NCBI GenBank assembly: GCA_020201035.1
Contig: JAIVHO010000017.1
Location: 1 to 32,996, forward strand
Length of the DNA: 32,996 bases
From: Bacteroidales bacterium
GTDB taxonomy: Bacteria; Bacteroidota; Bacteroidia; Bacteroidales; VadinHA17
Reading direction: 5' to 3'
Positions 20,166-29,178 of the stretch are shown here, piece by piece. A model generated the notes under the pieces. It was not told the DNA's origin. It did no database searches and saw nothing but the letters and a program-made list of their open reading frames with translations. Position numbers and translations under genes: made by a program. Each line of letters starts with the position of its first letter. The first letter of the stretch is position 1.

Positions 20166-22943
20166 ATGGAACGAATGAAAAGGAGAATTATTATAGCAAT
20201 GCTCCTGATGGCAGTAGCAGTTACCATAGGGGCACAGGTAGTGACAACGGAACCGGCAATTCCGGTTACAGGGACCGAGATTATTATCTGGTTTCACAGT
20301 GACAGGGAGACCGGAGAGCTGAAGGATTATACAGGGCCCCTCTATGCCCATACCGGTGTTACCATTGCCGGTGTAGGGAAGTGGCAGAATGTGATAGAGA
20401 GCTGGGGCAATAATGATACGCAGCCTCAGTTTGAGTATATGGGAAACAACCTCTACAGGCTTGTAGTAACACCTGATATCCACACTTATTATCCTGACCT
20501 CACGGGAACAGAGGAGATTACGGAGATATGCCTTGTTATCAGAAGCGCCGATGCTGAACTGCAGACCTCTGACATATTTATTTCCATCTTTGAGCCGGGC
20601 CTCAATATTACCTTTGTAACACCAGAGGAGTCATCCCTGGTTGTTCCTCTGGATGAAATAATAGATATTAATATCTCAGCCACACTTGCCGATTCCATTG
20701 TACTGTTCGTTGATAATGTGCGGGAGCTTGGTGCAGAGAATCAGCAGGAGATAACGTTTCAGTACCAGGCAGGAGAGTACGGAGGTCACTGGATAAAAGC
20801 GGTGGCATGGGATTACCCTGAGTTTGCTGCCGACTCATTTTTCCTTTTCGTTAAAAAGGATCCTGTAATAGCATCACTACCCGCGGGGGTTACTGATGGA
20901 ATAAATATTACGGGAGCCGGCACTGTTACACTGGTACTCTATGCCCCCGGCAAGAGTGACGCCTTTGTGCTGGGCGATTTCAATGAGTGGACAACATCAG
21001 ATGAGGGATATATGAATATTACTCCGGACGGTAACAGGTTCTGGATTGAACTGACCTCAATTCCTGAAGGGGTGGATCAGAGGTTCCAGTATCTGGTTGG
21101 CGGAACCCGTGTTGCCGATCCATATGCCGAAAAGCTTCTGGATCCGTGGAATGACCAATATATTCCTGCCTCAGTATATACCGGGTCAATGGAGTACCCT
21201 GAGGGTATGGCCGGGGGTATTGTTTCGGTATTCAATACCATGCCTGAAGAGTATATATGGGATAACACTTCCTTTATTCCGCCGCCGAAGGAGGAGCTGG
21301 TTATTTATGAACTGCTGGTACGGGATTTTGTGGCATCACATGATATCAAAACCCTGATCGATACTCTTGATTATCTTGACAGGCTGGGAGTAAATGCTAT
21401 TGAGCTGATGCCGGTAAATGAATTTGACGGTAACAACTCATGGGGTTATAACCCTAATTTCTATTTTGCGGTGGATAAATATTACGGATCAGGGAATGAT
21501 CTCAGGGAGTTTGTTGACAGCTGTCACAACAGGGGCATGGCGGTAATACTTGATATGGTTCTTAACCATTCATGGGGACAGTCGCCGATGGTGCTTATGT
21601 GGTATGACAAAAGCTCATACAGTATACTGCCTGAAAATCCCTACTATAATGTAACGGCAACACATGATTATAATGTGGGGTATGATTTTAACCATGATAG
21701 TGAGGCCACACGCTACTTCTCAAAGAGGGTGATGCAGTTCTGGATTGAGGAGTACAATATTGATGGCTACCGGTTTGATCTCTCCAAGGGATTTACACAG
21801 AAAAACACCCTGGGAAATGTCTCTGCCTGGGGTGAGTATGATGCCAACAGGGTTGCCCTGTGGAAGATGTATGCTGACCATATATGGTCTGTTGATGCCG
21901 ACTCCTATATTATCCTTGAACATTTTGCCGATAACGCTGAGGAGAAGGAGCTGGCTGGCTACGGCATGATGCTGTGGGGAAATATGAGCCACCAGTACAG
22001 CGAGGCAGCCATGGGGTACTCCTCTGATATATCGTGGGCATCATGGATTAACCGGGGATGGGATTACCCTCACCTGATAACCTATATGGAGAGTCATGAC
22101 GAGGAGAGGATGCAGTACAACAATACAAAATTCGGGTCTCAGCAGGGGGATTATAATATAAAGTTTCTATATACCGGACTTGAGAGGGATATTCTTGCTG
22201 CGGCCCTCCATTTCACCATTCCCGGACCCAAAATGCTCTGGCAGTTTGGGGAGGTGGGATATGACTATTCAATTGATTATAACGGCAGAACAGGCGAGAA
22301 GCCCATCCGGTGGGACTACTACCTTAATGATCACCGCAGGAGGGTTTATGATGCCTGGGCCGCTCTGATCAGGCTTAAGCGCACGGAGCCTGCCTTTACA
22401 TCTGAAGATTTCACCATCAGCCAGCAGGATAAGAAGAAGAGCATCTCCATTGCCCATTCAGATATGGATATAATGGTTATGGGCAGTTTTGAACTCTCCA
22501 TAACAGATCAGTCGGTTCAGTTTACCCGTACAGGCAAATGGTATGAATTCTTTACCGGTGACTCAATCACTGTGGAATCAGTTAATTCATCCTTTACCAT
22601 GAAGCCGGGAGAGTACCGTATCTATACCACCAAAAAACTTACAAGGCCTCAGATAGCCCTTTCGGTTAATGATGTTCTCTATACAAGGGCCAATGGCGAC
22701 TGGATAACCCTCTGGCCCAATCCGGCCGGTGATAATCTTAGTTTAACCATTGATCCTGAGCTTCCACCGGCTGAGTATGCCCTGATGATTATGGATATGA
22801 ATGGAAGAACGGTTATAAGCACAACCATTGAACAGGGCCAGGGGGAGAGGAAGGTTAATATCAGCTCCCTGGCACCGGGCAGCTATATGCTCAGGCTCTC
22901 AGGGAACGGGATTACCGGTATAAAAAGGTTAATTAAGCGGTAA
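20166..22943 (+). CDS. T9SS-secreted multidomain GH13 alpha-amylase
   Basis: The 925-residue protein has a signal peptide (about 1-23) and a DUF4961-like N-terminal domain (about 25-150, TEPAIPVTGTEIIIWF). An Ig-like segment is followed by a CBM48-like early-set domain (about 245-335, VLYAPGKSDAFVLGDFNEW). The GH13 barrel starts near 378 (LVIYELLVRDF). Key residues are D463-H468 (DMVLNH), nucleophile D538 (YRFDLSKGF), acid/base E585 (ILEHFAD) and D645 (ESHDEER). The C-terminus (LWPNPAGDNLSLTI ... GSYMLRLSGNG ... KRLIKR) is a type A T9SS sorting domain, so the enzyme should be secreted or surface-attached. Its 3' end overlaps the convergent GH13 gene by 15 bases. Confidence 0.92.
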   Translation: MERMKRRIIIAMLLMAVAVTIGAQVVTTEPAIPVTGTEIIIWFHSDRETGELKDYTGPLYAHTGVTIAGVGKWQNVIESWGNNDTQPQFEYMGNNLYRLVVTPDIHTYYPDLTGTEEITEICLVIRSADAELQTSDIFISIFEPGLNITFVTPEESSLVVPLDEIIDINISATLADSIVLFVDNVRELGAENQQEITFQYQAGEYGGHWIKAVAWDYPEFAADSFFLFVKKDPVIASLPAGVTDGINITGAGTVTLVLYAPGKSDAFVLGDFNEWTTSDEGYMNITPDGNRFWIELTSIPEGVDQRFQYLVGGTRVADPYAEKLLDPWNDQYIPASVYTGSMEYPEGMAGGIVSVFNTMPEEYIWDNTSFIPPPKEELVIYELLVRDFVASHDIKTLIDTLDYLDRLGVNAIELMPVNEFDGNNSWGYNPNFYFAVDKYYGSGNDLREFVDSCHNRGMAVILDMVLNHSWGQSPMVLMWYDKSSYSILPENPYYNVTATHDYNVGYDFNHDSEATRYFSKRVMQFWIEEYNIDGYRFDLSKGFTQKNTLGNVSAWGEYDANRVALWKMYADHIWSVDADSYIILEHFADNAEEKELAGYGMMLWGNMSHQYSEAAMGYSSDISWASWINRGWDYPHLITYMESHDEERMQYNNTKFGSQQGDYNIKFLYTGLERDILAAALHFTIPGPKMLWQFGEVGYDYSIDYNGRTGEKPIRWDYYLNDHRRRVYDAWAALIRLKRTEPAFTSEDFTISQQDKKKSISIAHSDMDIMVMGSFELSITDQSVQFTRTGKWYEFFTGDSITVESVNSSFTMKPGEYRIYTTKKLTRPQIALSVNDVLYTRANGDWITLWPNPAGDNLSLTIDPELPPAEYALMIMDMNGRTVISTTIEQGQGERKVNISSLAPGSYMLRLSGNGITGIKRLIKR

Positions 22944-22952
22944 CCTGTTAAC
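22927..22952 (-). terminator. Weak terminator-like hairpin at the convergent amylase ends
   Basis: On the minus strand GGTTACCGCTTAATTAACC can fold with a 5-base stem (GGTTA/TAACC; plus positions 22941-22945 and 22927-22931) followed by TTTTTA. A slightly larger alternative fold uses the GGTTAA at 22947-22952. It would end the minus-strand operon just after the GH13 stop. The short stem makes this tentative. Confidence 0.3.
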
Positions 22953-24302
22953 CAGAAGGTATTCCCATCCGCCAAGCTCCAGGGTGGTGCCTTCAGAGAG
23001 CGTTATTATACTGTCGCTGAAGCAATCGGTATAGCTTCCTGCCACTGTGGTGTCACCCAGGGTAAAGGTTGCGGGTTCCGCTGACATATTGATAATTGCT
23101 ATCACCCTGTTTCCCTCCTTTTCACGCAGGTAAGCACATATATCTTCATCCCCGGTTGTCGGAAGCAGCTGGTATGATCCTCCCTCTTCTCCGTTATACA
23201 GGGATATGTTCTCAGATTTAAAATTGTTAAGGGTGGTGTAGAAGGGTGTCAGGTCAGACTCTTTCCATTCAATGGGATCCCTCTCAAAAAATCCAAGTCT
23301 CTTGTCGAGTCCCGCCTCCTGCCCGTTATACATAAGAGGAATGCCCGGGATGGTATAGATATATACAGCCATTGCCCTGTGGGCCTCCCCCAGTCTTTCG
23401 TCGATGGTTCCTGCCCATGAGTTTTCATCATGGTTATCAATAAATCTCATCCTGTAAGCATAGGGAGGGAATTTTTCAAGGTCTTTCTCAAGCACGGCAT
23501 TAAGTTCGGCAACCTCTTTTGTTCCCTGGGCAACTTCGTTGATTATGTGATGCAACTCCCATGAGTAGTTAATATCAAATCCATTATCAAAAAACTCAAC
23601 CCTGTCCTCATTCTCTGCCAGCATCAGCACAGGCTTTATCTTTTCCATTTCATGCCTTGCCCTGAGCCAGAAGTCGGCGGGTGTAACATGAGGATGATCC
23701 ACCCTGTAGCCATCAATGCCGGCCTCCCTTACCCAGAAGAGGAGCGATTCCTGCATATAGTCCCACAGCTCCTCATTCTCCCAGTCAAAGGCAATAACAT
23801 CGGTCCAGTCATACGGCGACACAAATCCACCCTCTTCATTCTGCCTGTACCAGTCGCGGTGATCAGTTGCCAGGTGATTATCCCACGAGGAGTGGTTTGG
23901 CACCCAGTCAATAATAACATGCATCCCTGCCTTGTGAATGGCATCCACCACCATTTTGAATTCTTCCATTGTTCCAAACTCAGGATTTACCTCCCGGAAA
24001 TCCTTTACCGAGTAGTAGCTTCCCAGGATGCCCTTCCTGTTAACCTCCCCTATGGGGTGGATGGGCATAAACCATATCACATCCACTCCCAGCATTGCCA
24101 GACGGTCAATATGCGGAAGGATGGCACTGAAGGTTCCCTCATCGGTAAACTGTCTTACATTTACCTCGTACAGTACATTATCCTTTGACCACTCCGGGTT
24201 ATTTGCCGGTCCGCTGGCAATAGTTGCCTCAGGGCTCTGTCTGTTACAGCCTGTAAATATTGCTGCTGTCAGCAGTGCAATAGTTAAAAAATTTCTTCTC
24301 AT
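22929..24302 (-). CDS. GH13 alpha-amylase-family lipoprotein
   Basis: The 457-residue product has a lipobox ending FTGC (Cys 19) and an almost bare catalytic barrel starting VLYEVNVRQFTDEG. GH13 motifs are DWVPNHS (132-138), GYRVDHPHV with nucleophile D202, MLAENED with acid/base E230 and FIDNHDENSW with D292. A small C-terminal beta domain ends at VNRLPLN. The exact specificity is open (alpha-amylase or a maltogenic type). It is the last gene of the permease - pgmB - GH65 - GH13 operon, beginning 57 bases after the GH65 stop. Membrane attachment complements the T9SS-secreted amylase encoded convergently. Confidence 0.9.
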   Translation of the reverse strand: MRRNFLTIALLTAAIFTGCNRQSPEATIASGPANNPEWSKDNVLYEVNVRQFTDEGTFSAILPHIDRLAMLGVDVIWFMPIHPIGEVNRKGILGSYYSVKDFREVNPEFGTMEEFKMVVDAIHKAGMHVIIDWVPNHSSWDNHLATDHRDWYRQNEEGGFVSPYDWTDVIAFDWENEELWDYMQESLLFWVREAGIDGYRVDHPHVTPADFWLRARHEMEKIKPVLMLAENEDRVEFFDNGFDINYSWELHHIINEVAQGTKEVAELNAVLEKDLEKFPPYAYRMRFIDNHDENSWAGTIDERLGEAHRAMAVYIYTIPGIPLMYNGQEAGLDKRLGFFERDPIEWKESDLTPFYTTLNNFKSENISLYNGEEGGSYQLLPTTGDEDICAYLREKEGNRVIAIINMSAEPATFTLGDTTVAGSYTDCFSDSIITLSEGTTLELGGWEYLLVNRLPLN

Positions 24303-24330
24303 GATACAGAGTGTTTATTTTAGTTTCATT

Positions 24331-24372
24331 CAGTAAAGTTAAAGACTCTTCCAGTATAGTTAAAGACTCTTC
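24331..24372. repeat. Two 21-base tandem copies across the GH65 stop codon
   Basis: CAGTAAAGTTAAAGACTCTT at 24331 and CAGTATAGTTAAAGACTCTT at 24352 are the first 20 bases of two 21-base copies with one difference. The second copy holds the stop (TTA on the plus strand, 24360-24362) and last codons of the minus-strand GH65 gene; the first lies beyond the stop. Confidence 0.88.
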
Positions 24373-26660
24373 TTCTCACCGGGTTTAATCAGATATTCCT
24401 TACCCTTAAAGGTGACGGGGACCGGGCGATCCGACAGGTTAAAAATTGTTGTCTCCTCCATGGTGGTGCTGATCCTGATCAGGTTATTCCTGAATCTCAT
24501 CATAAAGGAGAGGCTTTTCCATGCCTCCGGCAGCACCGGATTGAGGAAGAGCCGGTCATTCTTTATCCGCATGCCTCCGAAACCCTCAACAATAGCGAGC
24601 CAGGTTCCGGCCATGGATGTTATATGAAGACCTTCCCTGACCTCCCTGTTGTAATCATCGAGATCGAGTCGCGCCGTCCTGAGGTAGAGCTCATAAGCCT
24701 TTGATGTGTATCCCAGCATGCTGGCAACCACTGAGTGGATACTCGGAGAGAGGGATGATTCATGCACTGTGTGCGGCTCATAAAAGTCAAAATTTCTCTT
24801 TATTGTCTCCCTGTCATAATCATCTTCAAAGAAGTAAATGCCCTGAAGCACATCAGCCTGCTTGATAAAGCAGGAGCGCAGTATACGGTCCCACGACCAG
24901 TGCTGGTTGATGGGCCGTTCATCCGGGTTTATCGTATCGGTGGTGAGCAGTTCCTTGTCAAGGTACCCGTCCTGCTGCACAAAGATGCCCCGCTTCTTAT
25001 CCACGGGGAAGTACATATTTTCTGCAATCTCTCTCCAGAGCGCAGTTTCATCATTGCCGGGCATTATCTCCCCGGATAGCTGTTTATCCTCCTCAATATA
25101 ATCCTTCCGGATCCTTTCAATATTTTCAAGGGTATATCTGAGAGTCCACACCGCCATCAGGTTGGTATACCAGTTGTTGTTAACGTTGTTTTCGTATTCG
25201 TTGGGCCCTGTAACGCCGAGGATGACCCAGCTATTTTTTTGGTGTGAGAAGCTGGCCCTGCGGCTCCAGTAACGGGAGAGGGCAATCAGCACCTCGAGTC
25301 CGCCCGAAAGCATGTAGCTGTAGTCGCCGGTATGGTTGATGTAGCGGTAGATGGCATAGGCTATTGCGCCGTTGCGGTGTATCTCCTCAAAGGTTATCTC
25401 CCACTCATTATGGCACTCCTCGCCGTTCATTGTCACCATGGGATAGAGCGCCGCACCCCCTCCGATCCCCAGAATGGAGGCATTCTCAATGGCCTTTGGG
25501 AGGTGCCTGTAGCGGTATAGCAGGAGGTTACGGGCCACCGATGAATCGGCTGTACTGAGATAGAACGGGAGGACAAAAGCCTCTGTGTCCCAGTATGTTG
25601 ACCCGCCATATTTTTCTCCTGTAAACCCTTTGGGGCCTATATTCAATCTCTCATCGTGACCGTCATATGTCTGGAAGAGATGGAAGATATTAAACCTTAT
25701 TGCCTGCTGGGCAGAGGGATCTCCTTCAATAACCACATCAGACTCATCCCATATCTTTTTCCACCACTCCTTCTGCCGGTTAAGCATTTTATCGAACCCT
25801 TCCGCTGCAAACTTCTTGCTGAGATCAAGGGCCCGGGAGTGCAGGGTTTTGGCAGGATGGTTTAATGAGGTGGTTACCGCCACGTATTTCTCAATCACCA
25901 TCGTGTCTCCCTTTTTAAGATCCTCATTATGGTAAATGGAGACATATTTTTCATAGTTGCGGATGCCTTCACCTTCAACAGGCTTACGATCGTTAACCCT
26001 GAAGGTGCTTCGGGCAGCTATGGCTACCCTGAATCCTGTTTTACGGGTTGCGGTTTCCATAAATGAGTATGCGGGTTTTGACTCGCGGTGTACCTCTTCC
26101 CAGAAATACTCATTATAGTTGGCATCTTCATTATAGACATCGCCATCAACAGAGGATTCAACGGTAAGGAGTGTATCGCTGTTCAGCGGTGTTATTGTGT
26201 ACCTTATGACTCCTGCTTCCCTGTCGGCGCTGCTCACAAACCTTGTTACCTCCGCCTCTATCTCCAGTCCGTTTACCATTCTGACCCTGAAGGAGCGGTA
26301 GAGATATCCCTCTTTCATATTGAGCTCGCGCCTGAAGGATAGCACCTCGCACTTTGACAGATCAACCTCTTCTCCTCCTGCCCTGATGCTGATGCCTGTC
26401 CACGAGGGTGAATTGATCACCTTGGCGAAATACTCCGGATATCCGTTTTTCCACCATCCCACACGTGTTTTGTCAGGGTAGTAGATACCTGCAAGGTATG
26501 ATCCCCGCAGAGTATCTCCGCTGTAATGCTCTTCAAAATTGGCCCTCTGCCCCATATAGCCATTTCCTATTGAGAAGATGCTTTCAGAGGCCCTGTTCAT
26601 TTCAGGGTTGAAGCCCTCCTCCGTAATCTTCCACTCGTCCACTCGTAAATTGGGGTTCAT
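24360..26660 (-). CDS. GH65 maltose phosphorylase
   Basis: The 766-residue enzyme fits family GH65. It opens with WKITEEGFNPEMNRASESIF and the SIGNGYMGQRANFEE signature. The (alpha/alpha)6 barrel contains GGSTYWDTEAFVLPFY and GVTGPNEYENNVNNNWYTN (where the general-acid Glu is expected), and HESSLSPSIHS near the phosphate site. Near the end is MAGTWLAIVEGFGGMR. No signal peptide is present, so it is cytoplasmic. Known activity: maltose plus phosphate gives glucose and beta-glucose-1-phosphate. The start ATG overlaps the pgmB stop as ATGA, which suggests translational coupling with the mutase that uses its product. Trehalose or kojibiose phosphorylase are alternatives within the family; context favours maltose. 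Confidence 0.93.
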   Translation of the reverse strand: MNPNLRVDEWKITEEGFNPEMNRASESIFSIGNGYMGQRANFEEHYSGDTLRGSYLAGIYYPDKTRVGWWKNGYPEYFAKVINSPSWTGISIRAGGEEVDLSKCEVLSFRRELNMKEGYLYRSFRVRMVNGLEIEAEVTRFVSSADREAGVIRYTITPLNSDTLLTVESSVDGDVYNEDANYNEYFWEEVHRESKPAYSFMETATRKTGFRVAIAARSTFRVNDRKPVEGEGIRNYEKYVSIYHNEDLKKGDTMVIEKYVAVTTSLNHPAKTLHSRALDLSKKFAAEGFDKMLNRQKEWWKKIWDESDVVIEGDPSAQQAIRFNIFHLFQTYDGHDERLNIGPKGFTGEKYGGSTYWDTEAFVLPFYLSTADSSVARNLLLYRYRHLPKAIENASILGIGGGAALYPMVTMNGEECHNEWEITFEEIHRNGAIAYAIYRYINHTGDYSYMLSGGLEVLIALSRYWSRRASFSHQKNSWVILGVTGPNEYENNVNNNWYTNLMAVWTLRYTLENIERIRKDYIEEDKQLSGEIMPGNDETALWREIAENMYFPVDKKRGIFVQQDGYLDKELLTTDTINPDERPINQHWSWDRILRSCFIKQADVLQGIYFFEDDYDRETIKRNFDFYEPHTVHESSLSPSIHSVVASMLGYTSKAYELYLRTARLDLDDYNREVREGLHITSMAGTWLAIVEGFGGMRIKNDRLFLNPVLPEAWKSLSFMMRFRNNLIRISTTMEETTIFNLSDRPVPVTFKGKEYLIKPGEKKSL

Positions 26661-27319
26661 GATCCGTATATTTTTATCAGTTTTGAATAATTCAGTTCAC
26701 TTAGGTCGGTGACTACTGTGGCGGCCATCCTGAGAGCCTCCGGTTTTCCCACTCCTATACATTTCATCCCTGCCCTGCCGGCAGCCTCCACTCCTGCTAC
26801 AGCATCTTCAAAAACAATTACCTCATCGTACCGCAGTCCCATCTCCCTTGCAGCAAGAACAAACACCTCGGGATCAGGCTTTGCGCTGTTTACCCGGGTA
26901 CCGTCAATGATAACATCAAAGCGGTCAGTAAGACGGAGCCTCTCAAGGATAAGCATTGCATTTTTACTGGCTGATCCCACGGCACACTTTATACCATGAG
27001 AGTGCAGCTCTTCAAGCAGCTCTACTGAACCGGGCAGAATATCTGCGGGTGTCAGTTTGCGTATATATTCAATGTACCACTCATTCTTTTTTACCGCAAG
27101 CCTATCCTTTGCGGCTTTATCTTTTTCTATATTTCCTGTGGCCAGCAGTATATCGAGTGAGGTCATCCGGCTGACACCCTTCAGCTGCTCATTATCCTTT
27201 TCGGTAAATTCAAATCCAAGATCTCCTGCCAGCCTTTTCCATGCAAGGAAGTGGTAGCGGGCGGTGTCAACAATCACACCGTCAAGATCAAAAATGCATC
27301 CTTTAAGTATAGCGGCCAT
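26657..27319 (-). CDS. pgmB: Beta-phosphoglucomutase
   Basis: This 220-residue HAD-superfamily protein converts beta-glucose-1-phosphate to glucose-6-phosphate. Motif I is FDLDGVIVDTARYHFLAW (nucleophile and acid/base Asp, with the His of the cap), the cap contains KGVSRMTSLDILL, motif II is VGSASKN, and motif IV is VIVFEDAVAGVEAA. The SRMTS and HFLAW strings are typical of beta-PGM within the HAD family. It lies between the permease (41 bases upstream) and GH65 (4-base overlap), as expected for the maltose phosphorylase pathway. Confidence 0.95.
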   Translation of the reverse strand: MAAILKGCIFDLDGVIVDTARYHFLAWKRLAGDLGFEFTEKDNEQLKGVSRMTSLDILLATGNIEKDKAAKDRLAVKKNEWYIEYIRKLTPADILPGSVELLEELHSHGIKCAVGSASKNAMLILERLRLTDRFDVIIDGTRVNSAKPDPEVFVLAAREMGLRYDEVIVFEDAVAGVEAAGRAGMKCIGVGKPEALRMAATVVTDLSELNYSKLIKIYGS

Positions 27320-27360
27320 ATTTTCTGTTTTTATCAGGCATAACGTGTCGGTTGCTCAGT

Positions 27361-28824
27361 TTACTTTTTGTCTCCTGGATCAGTTACAAAAAGAACCGTC
27401 ACTGCAGCCACTATAAGTGAAATTCCTCCTGCAACGAGGGCGTAAATTGTTTCGCCCGAGAAGAGGTGTGTTACCAGAAATCCCAGAATAGTAGCGGCCA
27501 GTATCTGGGGTATCACAATAAAGAAGTTGAAGATTCCCATATAGACCCCCATCTTGTTGGCCGGGAGGGAACCTGTCAGTATAGCGTACGGCATTGCCAG
27601 GATGCTTGCCCAGGCGAGTCCTATACCTATCATGGAGAGTATCATCATCTGCGGGTTGGAAAGAAAAAAGATGGATATGAGTCCGGCCGCACCGGTAATA
27701 AGGGATATGGCATGGGTAATTTTCCTGTTGAAGAGACGTGAGAGCAGCGGAAGCAGCATAAGTCCGAAGATGGCAGCAAAGAGGTTGTACCAGCCGAACA
27801 TACCACTGACCAGATTGGCTCCCTCATTATACGCCTCGGTGGTGGTGTCAGATGTGAAATAGAGCCTTGAGGTAACTGCCGGGGTGGTATATATCCACAT
27901 TGAGAAGAGGGCAAACCATGAGAAGAACTGCACCACGGCAAGCTGCCCCATTGTTTTTGGCATCCTGTAGAGGTCGGTGATAATGGCAACGAGTCCGCCC
28001 GAGCTGCGACGGATGTTCACCAGCAAAGCAACAAGGAGCTGCAGCAGTCCGAATGTGAGGAGGCCTCCGGCCAGTATATAAAGCTCCTTCTCCAGGTCGT
28101 AGAAGAATACCGGAATGCCTGAGGCTATTCCTGCCAGACTCCAGATAATGCCCCGGCGCAGGTATTTGTTTACCGGTTCAGTCACCTCAGGAGCAGGTGG
28201 TGCACTCTCCTCCTCCGCCCTGCTGAATTCCTCTATCTCTTCGGGGGAGTACTCCTTTGTGGAAAATACAGTATATAGTACGGCAGCAAGGAAGACGGCT
28301 CCTCCCAGGTAAAAAGATAGCTTTACTGTAGCGGGAATCTCCCCTTCGGGTGCCGTATTGGAGATATTGAACCAGTTGGAAAGAATATAGGGGAGCCATG
28401 ATGCCACAAAGGCACCTATACCTATAAAGAAACTCTGCATTGTAAAGCCCAGCGTCCTCTGCCTGTCGGGCAGCATATCACCCACAAACGCCCTGAAGGG
28501 TTCCATTGATACATTAATGGAGGCATCCATTATCCACAACATTCCTACAGCCATCCAGAGCGCCGGAGAGTTGGGCATCAGTATCAGGGCCACTGATGCC
28601 ATTATTGCTCCTACAAGAAAGTAGGGTCTTCTTCTCCCCAGGCGACCCCAGGTTTTGTCACTCATATGCCCTATTATGGGCTGTACCAGCAGCCCGGTCA
28701 CAGGCGCTGCAATCCAGAGTATCGGTATACGGTCAATATCTGCCCCCAGTGTCTGAAAGATGCGACTTACATTGCCGTTCTGAAGGGCAAAACCAAACTG
28801 TATGCCCAGGAACCCGAAGCTCAT
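27361..28824 (-). CDS. MFS maltose/oligosaccharide permease (SLC45/SUC-like)
   Basis: About 12 transmembrane segments, the [18 protein letters not shown] loop after helix 2 and the [15 protein letters not shown] start identify the sugar:cation symporter group often linked to maltose phosphorylase in Bacteroidota. It would carry maltose across the inner membrane. The first usable ATG (28824) gives 487 residues. The codons just upstream in the same frame encode [13 protein letters not shown], which matches the normal N-terminus of this group, but they are preceded by GTG TAA with no start codon. Either the true start was lost by a nonsense change or there is a sequence error. It heads the minus-strand operon and has a LacI-type site about 60-70 bases upstream. 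Confidence 0.9.
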   Translation of the reverse strand: MSFGFLGIQFGFALQNGNVSRIFQTLGADIDRIPILWIAAPVTGLLVQPIIGHMSDKTWGRLGRRRPYFLVGAIMASVALILMPNSPALWMAVGMLWIMDASINVSMEPFRAFVGDMLPDRQRTLGFTMQSFFIGIGAFVASWLPYILSNWFNISNTAPEGEIPATVKLSFYLGGAVFLAAVLYTVFSTKEYSPEEIEEFSRAEEESAPPAPEVTEPVNKYLRRGIIWSLAGIASGIPVFFYDLEKELYILAGGLLTFGLLQLLVALLVNIRRSSGGLVAIITDLYRMPKTMGQLAVVQFFSWFALFSMWIYTTPAVTSRLYFTSDTTTEAYNEGANLVSGMFGWYNLFAAIFGLMLLPLLSRLFNRKITHAISLITGAAGLISIFFLSNPQMMILSMIGIGLAWASILAMPYAILTGSLPANKMGVYMGIFNFFIVIPQILAATILGFLVTHLFSGETIYALVAGGISLIVAAVTVLFVTDPGDKK

Positions 28825-28882
28825 ATTCCATATCTGCCAGAAACTGAGTGTCGGTTTTTCTTTTTACACCGGCCTGTTGTTT

Positions 28883-28896
28883 CAAACGTTTTCGGT
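28883..28896. promoter_or_regulatory. Probable LacI-type operator upstream of the permease operon
   Basis: CAAACGTTTTCGGT differs at one base from the 14-base string at 10207-10220 beside lacI. It keeps the AAACGTTT core with central CG. It lies between the divergent permease and glpK genes, nearer the permease. Confidence 0.6.
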
Positions 28897-29043
28897 GATG
28901 TCAGAATATTATGTGGCATGGCGTTATTTATACAGAGTCTAAACAATATTTGCTTCCGTCAGGTGGTGCAGGAGGTGGCTGCGATTCCATTGAAGCAGGG
29001 GTCCAGGCTTTCTGCAGGAGTTGGGGAGTGTGAAATTGTATGT
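28897..29043. other. Intergenic stretch between the permease and glpK leader
   Basis: No gene or RNA recognised. It is A/T-rich around 28910-28950, where AATATTTG (7 of 8 matches to the -7 consensus, near 28945-28952) could be a plus-strand promoter for glpK. An open plus-strand frame running through here from 28666 is an accidental extension of glpK. Confidence 0.4.
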
Positions 29044-29139
29044 GGTGGTACTTGTGGCGCTGATTTTGGTGGTGCGTGTGGTGATGATTTTGGGGGTGCG
29101 TGTGGTGCGGATAATCCTGGTGCATATGGTGCTGATAAT
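29044..29139. repeat. Four imperfect 24-base tandem copies before glpK
   Basis: Units lie at 29044, 29068, 29092 and 29116, each containing GGTG(C/A)...TGTGGTG..GAT and ending TTTT or AATC/AAT. The period of 24 keeps the frame open; translated it would give Gly/Cys/Asp-rich octads such as GGACGADN. It is upstream of the normal glpK start, so it is treated as leader sequence. Confidence 0.8.
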
Positions 29140-29178
29140 GGGGTTACAGAATTGGCGGATATCAGTTATCTTTATGGT

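Noticed and set aside
28666-29178. Long N-terminal extension of glpK (frame open from 28666)
   Set aside because: It runs antisense to the permease, through a tandem repeat, and the normal GlpK N-terminus starts at 29179.
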